Below, in pieces: positions 1-12,702 of a stretch of DNA of 64,000 nucleotides. The first letter of the stretch is position 1. Every line of letters begins with the position of its first letter. The translations under genes and the position numbers were made by a program. The notes below the pieces were generated by a model. It saw nothing but the letters and a program-made list of their open reading frames with translations. It was not told the origin of the DNA and did no database searches. This stretch comes from Ichthyophthirius multifiliis (taxonomy: Eukaryota; Ciliophora; Oligohymenophorea; Hymenostomatida), in the NCBI RefSeq assembly GCF_000220395.1, contig NW_004086849.1, positions 1 through 64,000 of the forward strand, written 5' to 3'.

Positions 1-1368
1 ATATAAAATATATATAAATATATTTATATATTTATATATTTATATATTTTTATATTTTTTTATTTTTATATTTTTTATTTTTATATCATTATATTTTTAT
101 ATTTTTATTTATTTATTTAATACTTAAAATTCTTAATTTTTTATAAAATTTTTTAATTTTTTTTATATTAATTTTATTTAAGAAATTAATAAAATAAAAT
201 AATATAATTTTTTATCTTTTTAGTTATTTAAAACTTAAGTACTAATTACTTATTTTCTTTTTTCTTATCTTATTAACATTTTTAATTTACTACTTATTAA
301 TTTTTCATTTATTAATTATTAAATTACTTTTTTTTATAATGTAAAAATAATAATTAATTATTAATATATATAAATTCATTTATTATAATTTGAAACTCAA
401 TAATTTTATACACTTAAAATTCAATAAATTAATATTTTGTATCCTATTTATTTTTTATAAAATCTTCATATCATATTAATTTTTTAATGTATTTCCTTTA
501 ATTACTTTATATTCCAAGTATATCACTTTTATATATTTTAATAATTGAATTGAATTAGAATTTTAAGTTCATTATTTACTAATTCTTTATTCGCAAATCA
601 TTTTTAAAGGTATAAACTTTTTAATTTGATTTAAATAAATTATTAAAATATATGTTTATTTTAGAATTAGTTTAATTATTAAATGCTTTTATTAATAAAA
701 AAAATTTTTAGTAAATTATTCTTTTACTATTATTATTAATTATATCAGAGATATATTCTTGCATGAAATCTAATTTATTCTATTATTTCTGATTATCATC
801 TAATATTTTATTGTAAATAGTAAAGTTTCAAACCTAATAATAAAGAATTTTATAATTATTACTTCTAAAGTAACACTAAAGATAAATATAATAACAATAT
901 AAATATTTCCTTATAAAATCTTATATAAATATATATTTAACTATTTTTACAATTTTAAATTGTCTAACATATCCTTTGATTCTTGATTATTTAGTTGAAT
1001 AAAATTATATTGTTCTTTATTTATTTTTATTTTTTAATAAAATTAAAACTTAAAAATAATAAAAAATAAAAACAAATATTATTAACTAATTAAAAAAAGA
1101 TATAAACTTTAATTTTTACAATTAGTATTAATTTCAGAAAAACTAATTATTTTTCAAAAAATAATTATCATTTATTAATAAGCTATTATTTATAATATAA
1201 AAGAAATAATTTAATTAATGAAAAAAATAAAAGAAGATATAACTTTTCAAAAAAAAACATAAAAATATTAAAAAAATAAACATGTTCAAATATTGAATAT
1301 ATAAAATAAGTAATTATAAAATATTAAGTCTATATTATAAAATAACACTTTTGTACTCTTTATATGTT
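1..1368. other. AT-rich intergenic sequence
   Basis: No convincing open frame was seen under the ciliate code. The stretch is runs of A/T with short low-complexity tracts. It lies downstream of the minus-strand gene that ends at 1369. Confidence 0.5.
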
Positions 1369-4160
1369 TCAAAAAGATTTATTCCATATAAATTTATAAA
1401 TTCTTAAAAATTTTTATTTATCATCTATACTTTTTGATTGCAAATCTATAGTTCTGTTTTTCAAAATAAACGAGAAACAACATTAATTATCGCTTTCGCT
1501 AAACTTCTTGAATCTTTAAAAATTTTAAGTTTTTCTTCCTTCTTAATAATATTTATGAAATTCATTTAATGAGAATATTTTCTTAACTTACTACTTACCT
1601 TCTTATTTCCAACATAAAAACTTCAAATCATGACTATAAAATAATTATCTAATTTAAGGATAGAATGAATTTCTTCCATATTTCTTCATTATAAAGTTAG
1701 TATTAATCAATTCTTTTAGTTAAATTATGATAGATATTTTATCTTATGAAACATTTAATTTTTAAATCTTTAGAATTTGTAAATCTATATTATTCTTAGA
1801 AATATTTTGGCTAATTTAATTTTAATTATTACTATCATAATCACGTTGTTATTAAATAGTTGACAAATCTATTTATTTATTATTTTTTTATTAGCAATAA
1901 TTAATTAAAAAATATATTAAAATTAATTAAAATAAGATATATTATACTTTTACTTTGTGAATTACAGATACCTATTTCACTTAGAATTTTCTTTTCTTTA
2001 AATTAGCTATTCTATTTTAAATTTAAATTATCTTATTACTTATTTATAAGTTTATAAAAATATAAATTTAATTAATATATCTATATTTTTACCTTGCTTA
2101 ATCCAGTACAATCAATTTTTTAAGTTGTTTATAAATTATAAGAAATTTCGATTTCTTAAGTTTAGTCTTTATTGATATTTTTTTTTTTTTAAGAACTTTA
2201 AGATTTGAATGTTAAATAAAGCTTATCTTTTCATTAATTAATAAATTTTTTTAGCATTCAGATATTATTTAAAAGTTCTATTATTTTTATTCTTCAAACT
2301 CACTATCATTAAAAGATTTTTATAAACTTTTTTCTATATGAACATCAGAATTACTATTTTAAATTGAACTTTATTAATAATTAGAAAATTAATATTTGTC
2401 TTTATTTAATATATGATTTTATGTATTATCGTGTTTTTTAAAATCGGGAGATTGTAATTAAACATTTTCATTTTCTAATAATTATGACGTTATTTCTTAT
2501 TAAATTAAAGGATATAATTATTTGAATTATTCAAATGTCATTTATTAATCATTGATATTACTATTAAGTTATAAATGCTTTAATTATAATTTTTTAAATA
2601 TCATATTTTAATTATTTAAAGAAAAAAAAATTTGATTTATTTTCTATTTTTAGTTTTCTTAATTTGGCTATCGCTCATTTTAATTTACATTAGTTTATTG
2701 TTAATTTTAGATTGCATCAGATCTTTAAATAGTATTTTTATCTTAATTTAATTATTCATTTTACTTTTATTCTTTTTGCTAAACTTATGACTACTTTTGA
2801 TTACATTATACTTATTATTAAAAATTTTCTTATTAGTATTCGATAATTTAAATTTATAATTATTTATTTTATTAACTTTTATTTTCTATATTTAACTATT
2901 CTTAAAACTATTATTTACTTTTAATATTTATCTCTTAATATTATTCATTTTTTTCTAATTATATATTTTAAGCATCTTTTTATTATTTTTTATTTTCTAT
3001 GTTTTCTTCTTTTTCCTCAAATTCATTTTTTTCTGTCTCCGAATTATTTTCATAATACTAATTACTGTTTTCTCCAGATTCTTGGGAAATTTATTTTTCT
3101 ATATAATCATTTTAATATTATTATATTTAGTATTATTTAGTTTCTTATAATTATTATAAGTTTAATTTACTATTATTATCTATATAATTTTAATTATAAT
3201 TATTACAAGTTTGTTATAGTGAATATTTTTGAAATTTAATTTTTTCATTTTAAATTTATTAGTTAAAATCAAAATTTTCATCACTTTAATTTAATAATTT
3301 AATGTGTGTTTTATCATTTTATTATTATTTAACATATTAAATTTATTTATTTTTATCATTAATATTATTACTTTATTCATGTCTTTGTTCATTATTATCT
3401 ATAAACTCTTTATTTTTATATTAATTTAAATAGTAAATATTTTATCCATCATCACTATAAAACGAAGCTTATTCTTTTTAATTGCTACAGCAGTACTCAG
3501 AGTTAATATTGTTTGTTTGAGTATCTAAATTAAATGATAACCTTTATTTCTTATTTTTAGGTTCTATATATTCCAAAAATTATTATTAATTTTATTATTT
3601 TGATTAATGAATTAAATTTAGAAGCTCGTCATTTATTTTAAGATATTATTATGATAAGTAATCTATGTCAATAGTTTAAATAGCATTCGTTTAGAAAGCT
3701 TTATTTTTTAAAAGTTTTATATATTCAATCATATTTTAGAAGTAAAGCTAATTAAAAGAGGGTAATTACTGTAAATATTTTTCTAATTAGGTAATTCTTT
3801 AATCATAAAATTGTTCTAAAGTCATTATAAAAACACTTAAATTAGAATCACTAATGCTTAAATTAGTTTAATTTTTTTATTATTAATCGATTTTATAGAG
3901 AGAATTCAGGTTACTTAGATATTCTTAATTGTTTATTTGTTAAGATTATTCTGATTAGATTATTAATGTAGCAAAGTCTTCTAAGTATTTCTTTAAGCCT
4001 TTTTAACTCTACATATTTTCATTGTTATCTAAAAAAATAAAAAAAATAATATGTTTATAAATTTAATGCTATTTTAACTCTATTAATTTAAATCATTTAT
4101 TATTTAATTATTAAAAGTGTTTTAATTGTTTTGAGATAAATTTTGATCAATTTAATTCAT
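1369..4160 (-). CDS. Q/N-rich protein with PH-like C-terminus
   Basis: This minus-strand gene starts at ATG 4160-4158 and ends at TGA 1371-1369. One 50-base GT-AG intron (4029-4078) joins two exons in frame, giving about 913 residues if TAA and TAG are glutamine. Most of the protein is low-complexity Gln, Asn, Lys and Glu, probably disordered or weakly coiled. The last ~60 residues are ordinary in composition and read CCFSFILKNRTIDLQSKS, then a stretch ending in YKFIWNKSF. This resembles the final strand and helix of PH domains of the phospholipase C type, where a hydrophobic strand and an (x)LDL(x)A(x)S turn precede the C-terminal helix. A phosphoinositide- or protein-binding role would follow from that, but it is inferred from a short match. 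No enzyme domain was recognised. Confidence 0.7.
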
Positions 4161-6035
4161 TTTTATTTTTATAAAAATTTTATATTTATTTCTTTTTTAA
4201 TCAAAAAATTGAATTAGAATTAAAAAAATTTCACTAAAAAAAAATATTTTAAAAAATATATTAAAATTAGCTAAAAAATTCATTAAATACTAAACAGTTA
4301 TAAAAAAATATAATATTTTTTGTCTTATTATAAATTATAAAAATATTAATAAAAAATTATACTTTATATATATAAAAATAAAAGCTATAAGTAAATATTA
4401 AAAAATAAATAATTAAAAAAATATTCTATTTATAATTTTATTTTTATAATATTTCTAAATAATAGTTTTAGTTAGTATAATATTTACATTTTATATTATA
4501 TATTTTATATTTTTATATTATGCTTATTCTTTCTTAAATATATAAATATTTTTAATTAATCAAAATATCTTAAATTTATAAATTTATAATAATTGGATAT
4601 ATATAATATTTAATAGTCTGATCATTTAATAATACTGAAGATAATAATCTGAACATTTATATTATAAAAATAGTTTATCAAAATAAGAAACGATAAATAT
4701 AGTATTGGTTAGTTTTCCAGATAGTCATCAATTTAATTAAAAATATTTATATTAATTTTTAATATAATATAAAACTAATATATGGTTTTTAAGAAATTAA
4801 ATACTTAATTTTAGATAACTCTTACAAAAAAATATTCTGATAGCTTAAAGGTAAAATATTAAATATTAATTATAAAATTAATATTTATATTTTTAAGGAC
4901 AAACAAATAGAATTAAAACAATTTGAATCTGTAAGAAATATTTTAAAAAAATGATTTGATTTAAATTTTGCTTGAAAAAAAGAAATAAATAAATTAGATA
5001 TAATATTAAGATAAAATATGTTATTATTAATAAAATGTTTAGTTGTTAATTTGAATGAATTAACCTTTTATTTTTTTCATAATAATCAAAGTAAATTTTA
5101 TAATTTAAAAATAGCAAATATTTATAAATTTTATATAATTTTATAAGGAGTATATTTTGATTTATATTTGCAGTGATTTCAATTATTTCTGATTTATAAT
5201 TTTCTGGTAAATTTCGAAATTATTTTATAATTTATAATGTAAAATATAAAATTATAAAAAGTAATTTAAAACTATTAAAAAATAATAATTTATTGAAATA
5301 TATGTGTTTGCAGTCCTTTTTTTATGCAAATAAATTAAAAGCCTAGAAAAAATATTTTAAATAATTATCATATAAACTCAATATTCAATAAAAGTTTGAA
5401 ATCGAAATTAAAAAAATTGAATACTATTATAATTAGATAATATTAAACAGTAAATGTTAATATGAATAATATCTGATATTAAAATCTTAGAAAAATTAAT
5501 ACATTTAACTTTACAATTTATTGAGGTTATTTAAAGAATCTATTTCTTAATAAAAAATGCATTTTGTATAAATAATTTTTTTTTTTAAATTAAATTAATT
5601 ATTTTAATCTTTATAAAAATAATGGAATAAATTTTTAATGAAATTTAATTTATAAAATATGTTAAAATTTTAATAAACTAAATTTAATATTTGCCCAAAA
5701 ATAATAAAAAAATATAAGCATTTTATTAAAGTTTTAAAAAAATTTTTTTTAAATATCTTAAAATTTATAATATTAATTTTAAGTATATAAATATAATATG
5801 AATATTTGAAAAAAAAAACATAATCTATAAATATTAAAAAATCTAATGTAAATAAAATAAATAAATAATAATTTATTTATTAAATTAACAATTATTTTTA
5901 TTCATTCCCATATTTTTAATTACTATTATTAAATTATTTGTTTCTAAATATTTTTATTATATCAACTATTTTAATTCAAAAAAAACATAATATTTGTTTA
6001 AGTTTACAAATAATAAAAAATAAAATTTATTTTAA
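4161..6035. other. AT-rich intergenic sequence
   Basis: This spacer separates two divergent Q/N-rich genes. It must contain both promoters, but no discrete element stands out. No gene was supported. Confidence 0.5.
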
Positions 6036-7522
6036 ATGAATCCCTTATTGGAGCTTAAAATATAAATTAGCAAAGACCTTTAAAGATATCTACATATTTA
6101 TTTGGATAGTACTCCTGAATTAGTTGTAGAAGATTTTATAGAATAAAACAAGCTAAAATAATAATCTTATATTCCTATTTTAAAAATAGTCCTTTAACAT
6201 ATGAGACATGTAGAATAATATTCAAATATAAAATTCAAATAATTAAAAGGAGATGAACATTATAATTTATTAATAAAAAAATAATAACAAATATGTGATT
6301 TAATTCAATAAAATAAAATAAAAAATAATTAAAATTATATTAATAACAATAATAATAATATATCCAATAATTCATAATTATAATCATATTCAAATATATA
6401 AACAAATAGTAGTAATTTTTAAGCAAATAATAGTAATTTTCAAACAAATTATATCAATAATTAAACAAATAAAAATTAAAAAGATAACAAATTTTTTAAT
6501 ATTTTTAAATAAATTAATTCCCAAAGTCCAATATTATACAAATCACCATTAAAATATTAAAATGAAGAAAGCTATTTAGAAAAAAAGAAGAAGAAAAAAA
6601 TATTTGAAGAATAACAAAATAATAGACGTGAAAATATATCCTAGAGACTATATCTTTAACAAAAATAAAAATCATGTGAAAAAACAAAATATAATACAGA
6701 TGATAAAATGAAAGAGTGCACTTTTATGCCTTAAATTAGTCAAAGGTCAAGAAATTTATCTAAAAAACATAGATAAAAGCTAAATAAAGATAGCACTATA
6801 TATGAAATTATTTCAAATAAAAATGAAGTCAAATAACATAACTTCAAAATAACAAAAGAATAAAGTATTTAAACCTCTATAATAGATAAAGAATATGAAG
6901 AAAATAAAAAATAAATAGATTTCAATCCTGATTTAAACAAAAACTATTTTAAATATTTAGATATGTAGGAACAAATTGAAAAGGAAAAATAATAAATATA
7001 ATAAACTGATAATGTTAATGAGTTAGAATAAAGTAAAAAAAGATTGATTTTGATCCAAATTTGAATAAAAATTATTTTAAATATTTAAAAATGTAAGAAG
7101 ATATTGAATTAGAAAAAAATCAATAATAATAATTTAATTTTAAAAATAGTCAATAATTATTACAAGATATAAATGGAGAAATTAAAAAAAATTAAAGTCT
7201 CCTTTAAAGCAATAAAAACAACTAACTAAGTGAATGTAATAAATAAAACTAATCAATATAAAGCTAAAAAACTGTTAATAGTTTATCTATAGAAAACTTT
7301 TAAGAATAAGGAAGCATAATAATTTGTAATGAAGACCCTTTATATCTTTAAGCTGATGAATTTCCTAGTAAATATATATAATATTAAACAAATAATTCTG
7401 AATCTATGAAATATAATATCAGTATTTAAGCTTTAAAAAATAAATATTAGTAACCAGATAATATAATTTCCTAAATTAAATCTAAAAGTCCTAGTTTCGT
7501 TAGAATGTAATAAAACGATTGA
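6036..7522 (+). CDS. Q/N-rich coiled-coil protein with CTF-type motif
   Basis: Read with TAA/TAG as Gln, the frame runs from ATG 6036 to TGA 7520-7522. The middle has KECTFMPQISQRSRNLSKKH, resembling the ECTF-x-P motif found in many uncharacterised coiled-coil proteins of ciliates and other protists. Two imperfect copies of a segment follow, at about 6906-6980 and 7037-7110. Each reads (I)DF(N/D)P(D/N)LNKNYFKYL and then (K/D)MQE. The first copy runs straight on from upstream, while the second is in the next frame, so one base seems to be missing in the A-run near 7035. The rest is Asn/Gln-rich. No enzyme domain was recognised. Function is unknown; a cytoskeletal role is only a guess from the motif. 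Confidence 0.65.
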
Positions 7523-8880
7523 TAAATTTTATTATTAAATTATATTTAAATAATAATAAAAAATCTATTGAAATTAATTTTAAAAAAATATTAAATATTT
7601 TAATAAAAAATATATTCTTAACTTATTTTTAAATAATTATAAAAAAAATTTTGTAAATAAATAATAATTTTAATTAAATATAATGATATATTAATATTTA
7701 TATATTTTCTTTTTAAAAAAATAAAAAATATAGTTTAATATTAATTTTTTTGAACTATTATTTTAAATAAATTACAAATTTTGTTTTATAAATAATTAAG
7801 AAAGTTTTCTATTTAATATTTTCTTAGAAAATATTTAAAGATCCTACGATAATATAATTTTTTTTTTTTTTTTCACAACTGCTTTTATAATTTAAAATTT
7901 ATATATATTAATATATAAAATAAAATTTAAGATTCATATGAAAGAAATAATATTTTTATTTAGTGTTTTTAAAGATATAAAAAAACATGCTTCTTATTAT
8001 ATTTTTTTTTATAAAATTTGTAAATTATTTAATATTGTTAAAATTTTTTCTTTAAGTAAAATTTTCTAGATTATAATTTAATTATTAAATATTATTATTT
8101 GGCATTAGAATGGTTATTTTTTCATAAATAAACATAAATTAATTTTAATCTAAGTTACATTTATTATAATTATTTTCTTTTATAATTTTTTAATATGTTT
8201 AATAAATTATTGGAATTCTTTATTTAAATTGAATAGAAATATTATGTCAAATATATTGAAAAATATATAAATTAAGATTTAATCAAAATTAAAAGATATA
8301 TATTTAAATAATAGTTATTTTGTTCAGATTGAAATTTTATTAATAAAATTTAAATTAAATATATACTATATTTATGTTTTTATTAATTATTTTATAAATT
8401 AAGTATAAAAAAATATGATATAAATAATAATTAATAGTTGTAGCGAAAAAAATATCTTAAAAAAAATTTAAAGTTTTATAAATTTTTTTATTAATTTTTC
8501 AATAAAACAAAAACATTAAAAAACAATTATATACAAAATATAAATATATATATATAAATATATAGATATATATATATATATATTTATAAATATAATTATA
8601 TATATATTAATTTTTATATAAATAATGAATATTTTATTTTTTACAAATTTATAAAGTATTTTAATATACATTATATTAATAATTTTTTATAAATTAATAA
8701 AAATTATTAAATACAAAAATAATATTTATTTAAATAAATAAAAAATTTTAAGTATATAAATAAAATAAAACTAATTTTTAAAAAAGTATTTAATAAGAAT
8801 AAAATATATAAATAAAATTAATTATATCATTTCTAAGTTTGTTATTTTTTTATGATATACATATATATTTTCATTTTTTT
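7523..8880. other. AT-rich intergenic sequence
   Basis: This lies between two convergent genes. It contains a dense A/T tract with TA repeats near 8540-8600 and no supported gene. Confidence 0.5.
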
Positions 8881-10536
8881 TCACAAATGCTTATCCATCC
8901 ATTTCTTGGATTTTAAATATTTGCAAATCTAATTATTTTTATTAATTTATTTTTAAAATAATTATATTTGATTTTACAATTCCATCATTTTAAAGAATTT
9001 ATCAGTTTTTTAATTATTTAGAGCTTTTGGAAGTAAAGTTTCTATCATTTAATAAATATATTCTTTCATTTATTTGTCAATATCTATTACTTAATAAAAA
9101 TGGTATAAAATAATAAATAAACTTGAAGGATCGTTTTATTCTGTTAATTCAAAAACAACGTCTGGTGTCCTTTGATGTCTTAACTCAAGTTATTAATTTT
9201 TCTCACCAAACTATTTAATAAAAATAAATATAAGTATAATAATAAATATTACTCTTCTGAACATAAGTAATGTATGCTTAGTTTTTTAAAGTAAGTATAA
9301 TCATTTTTTAAAAGCAAATTATTGATATTAGATTGCTTTATTTTATGTAAATTACTTATTACTAATTTTTTTTCTTCCTCAATTTAAATTTGAGTTTTTT
9401 ATATAATTTTTTCACCATCTTGATGAATGTTTTTAGAATGCTTTTTTTTAAATTAGTCTAAGATTTTTTTAGTTTTTATCCTTTTCTTATTAAGTTTCTT
9501 ATTTTTAATCTTTATTTATTTCAGATAAACATTTATTTTAATCTAAGAATATAATAGAGAAATTTTCAATATATTAAAATCCTTTTTCAATCATACAATC
9601 AATAATTTATCCTAATATTTATTTTTCACTCCATATAAATACAATTCCATTTTTCATTAAATTTAAATCAATTTTAAATTAACTAAATTCCTTTATATCA
9701 ATACCTTCTTTTCCTTACCTAGTATCCACTTTCCAAAGAATATTTATGAATAATGCTTGTAAATCATGAGAATATTTAGAAAGATCTTACTTTAATATAT
9801 TTTTGACTTAAATAACTCTAAAAAAATATTTAGCTTATTTAAAAGATAATATATTACTTATGATTAGCATCAGACTTTACTTAATCTGCTTATAATTACA
9901 ATTATTATCTCCATTATATTAATAATTAAATTTAATTATCAATTTAACTAAATTATATAAAATCAAAATATTTTATTATAAATGTATTTTATTAATTTTT
10001 TTTTGTATTTTTTTATTTATAAAAAATAAACTAACTTTTATTTTTTTATAGTAATGCGCCTTTTTTTCGGGTGTTTTGATTAGTATTTTTTTCTAGAATT
10101 CGGCTTATATTCATTATTGTTATTTAAGTTTCTTTTTTTCCAATAAATCCCTTTAAATCTTCTATTATAACGTCTGGCGGGTTTATGTTCCTTTTTAAAA
10201 AAATATTTGCGCATAAATTAATAAATATTAAAAATAAAAAATAAAAAAAAATAAAAAATTAAGAATTTTTAAAAAATGATAACTACAATATAAAATTTTT
10301 AAAATGTTTGATTAAAATATAATAATCATACATATGGTTCTAATGCTAAATCATATTCTCCATTGCATAATTTAAAATAATCAACTTTACTAAAAAAAAT
10401 AAATAAATAATATTTAACGATATAAATTATTAAAAATAAAATAATTATAGTTTTATATTTACTCCTTCGATTTAATTCTATTGCTTATGCGAACCATATC
10501 TTATTCTTTAATTTTAGGAGCCTAAAATGAATTCAT
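8881..10536 (-). CDS. MTA9-like: MT-A70 family methyltransferase homologue, MTA9-like
   Basis: The C-terminal two thirds match the MT-A70 fold. There is KNGIVFIWSEKQ, then GFQYIENFSIIF (the strand pair after the catalytic loop), then IHYLCSEE, TPDVVFEL and YQMIETLLPKA. At the position where active enzymes have DPPW the protein reads ILWKVDTRQG, so the catalytic motif is absent. That is the state of METTL14 and of Tetrahymena MTA9, the non-catalytic partner of MTA1 in the DNA N6-adenine methylation complex. The N-terminal exons begin MNSFQAPKIKEQDMVRI and include PPDVIIEDLKGFIGKKE. Several GT-AG introns are visible, for example GTTAGT...TTTAG upstream of GDNNCNYKQ. One frame change near 9440 and another near the 42-base intron (about 9205-9246) are not explained by introns. 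The start at 10536 and the joins of exons 2 and 3 are tentative. Confidence 0.6.
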
Positions 10537-12702
10537 TATAATATATGATAATTAAATTAATAAAAATTATTTATTTATTTACCATATTGATATCTTAATT
10601 TTGTTTTATTTTTTTATTTTTATATATTTTTTTTTTTAAAATATATAATTTAAACTAAAATTATTTAGAATTCTTGAAAGATATATATTAAAGGATAAGA
10701 AAAAACTTAAAATAAAAAAGTTTTAGGAATTTTTAAATAATTTTTTTTTTAATAAATATACTAAAATTATATTAAATATATTGATTCTTTAATTTAATAA
10801 TATATAATTTAGTATGAAATGGTTACAAAAATAAATATAAAAATGTAAATAATTATAAAAAATAAATTAAAATAAGTAATAAAATGAACTTCGTAAAAAT
10901 ATTATAGAAATTTTTTAATGACAATTAAAAAAAATTAAAAAAGATAGATTATAAGAGGCACATCGAAAAAATTATAATTTAATAGTAGCTAAATTTAATA
11001 ATTTTTTTACTATATTAAAATATTATTTAATTTTACTGTTTGTTGGAAATATAAATATATTTTTTAAATTAATAATTAATTATATTTAAAAAGATAAATA
11101 AAGCTTATATAAATTCTTAGTAAAATATAAATGTAATATTTTTATATGCCATTAAAAATTTACTATTAAATAAAATTAATTTATACTATTCATAATTTAC
11201 TATTTTGTTATAAAATAAATTTATAAAATTTAAATATTTATATAATTAATTAAGATACATATTTTTATAAAAATAAATTTTATCTTTTTTTATTATTAAT
11301 AAATTTATTATTTATTTATATATCTATAAATATTTTTTATATTTTTCTATCTTTATCATTTTAAAATAAATTAAAAAATAAATTTATAAAAATATAAATA
11401 AATCGTACATAATTATAAAATAATTAAATTTAGAATGATTTTTATAATATAAAAATAAAAAAATTAAATAAAATTTATTTTTTGTTTAATAACATTTTAG
11501 TTTTATATTAATTATAATTTTTATTTTTAAAAAGAAAAAATATATTCGACTGATGTTTTTTTAAAAATAAATTTTTTAATTATAAATGTAAAAAATATAT
11601 TAAAAATTTGTATATAATAAAAAATTTTATATAATTTATATATAAAAATATTATAAATATATTTTTTTAAATATTAAATATATTAAAACTAATAATATAT
11701 ATTTTTTTATTTATTTAATGTATATGAAATATTATAATCGTTTATATAATTAATAGGAATTATAGTTATAATATTAATTTAATATTACTATTTATGAAAA
11801 TACCATGATTTTTAAATGTTTATAATAATTTTGCATTTTTTTATTTTAGCAAATATATTGCCTAATTTTAAACATTTGCCTAATTTTAAACATTTAAAAT
11901 ATTTATTTTTATTGAATTTTTTTTCAATTTTTATCGAATAAATACTAAAATCTTTATTTATGTATTTTAATTAATTTATTGAGAATACTTAAGAAATCAT
12001 TTTTGTTTAATTATTAATAAAACATAATTTTTTACCATATTTTTCTTTTAATAAAGTGTTTATAAACTATTCATATAAAAGTTGGTGAAAAATTAAACAA
12101 AAAAATTAAATATATTATAGAAACGATTATGATTTTACTTTTGAATTAATATAAAAAAATTAATTTATTTAATTAAGGATTTAGAAACAATTTTAAATAG
12201 CTAAAAAATTAATATTTATATAGGTAATTATTTGATTATATTAGCATTAGCTTTCATCAAGATTGTGAAATTATTGATTAAAATAATTAATAATAAATAT
12301 ATTTAATACTAAGAAGATAAGTATGAAAATGAAAAAGAATATTTTTATTATTTAGTTAATAAAGAAAATTTTATGTTTTATTAATATAATTAATTATAAT
12401 AATTAAATTTTGAATTTATAAATAATAATTTCTATTTATATTAAATATTTTTAATTATTAAAAATAATAGTATTTAAATAATAATTTTTAATTGTAAAAC
12501 GTATAATATATTCTGAACAAATATATATGATTTACTAATCTTAATATATAAAAAATATAAATAAATTAAAATTAGATTTAAATATTTTCTTAAATACGTA
12601 ATAACAATGAATCATCAATAAAAAATATATATTTATTAATATATATATAATAACATTAAAAAAAAAGTTAAAAATATATTAGAAAATAAAAATAAAAAAT
12701 AT
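10537..12702. other. AT-rich intergenic sequence
   Basis: This is a divergent spacer between the MTA9-like gene and acyl-CoA oxidase, and must hold both promoters. No gene was supported. A 15-base direct repeat, gcctaattttaaaca, sits in tandem near 11858-11892. Confidence 0.5.

Noticed and set aside
10060-10200. Higher-GC patch considered as a tRNA or other RNA gene
   Set aside because: It reads as a coding exon (PPDVIIEDLKGF) of the MTA9-like gene and shows no cloverleaf.
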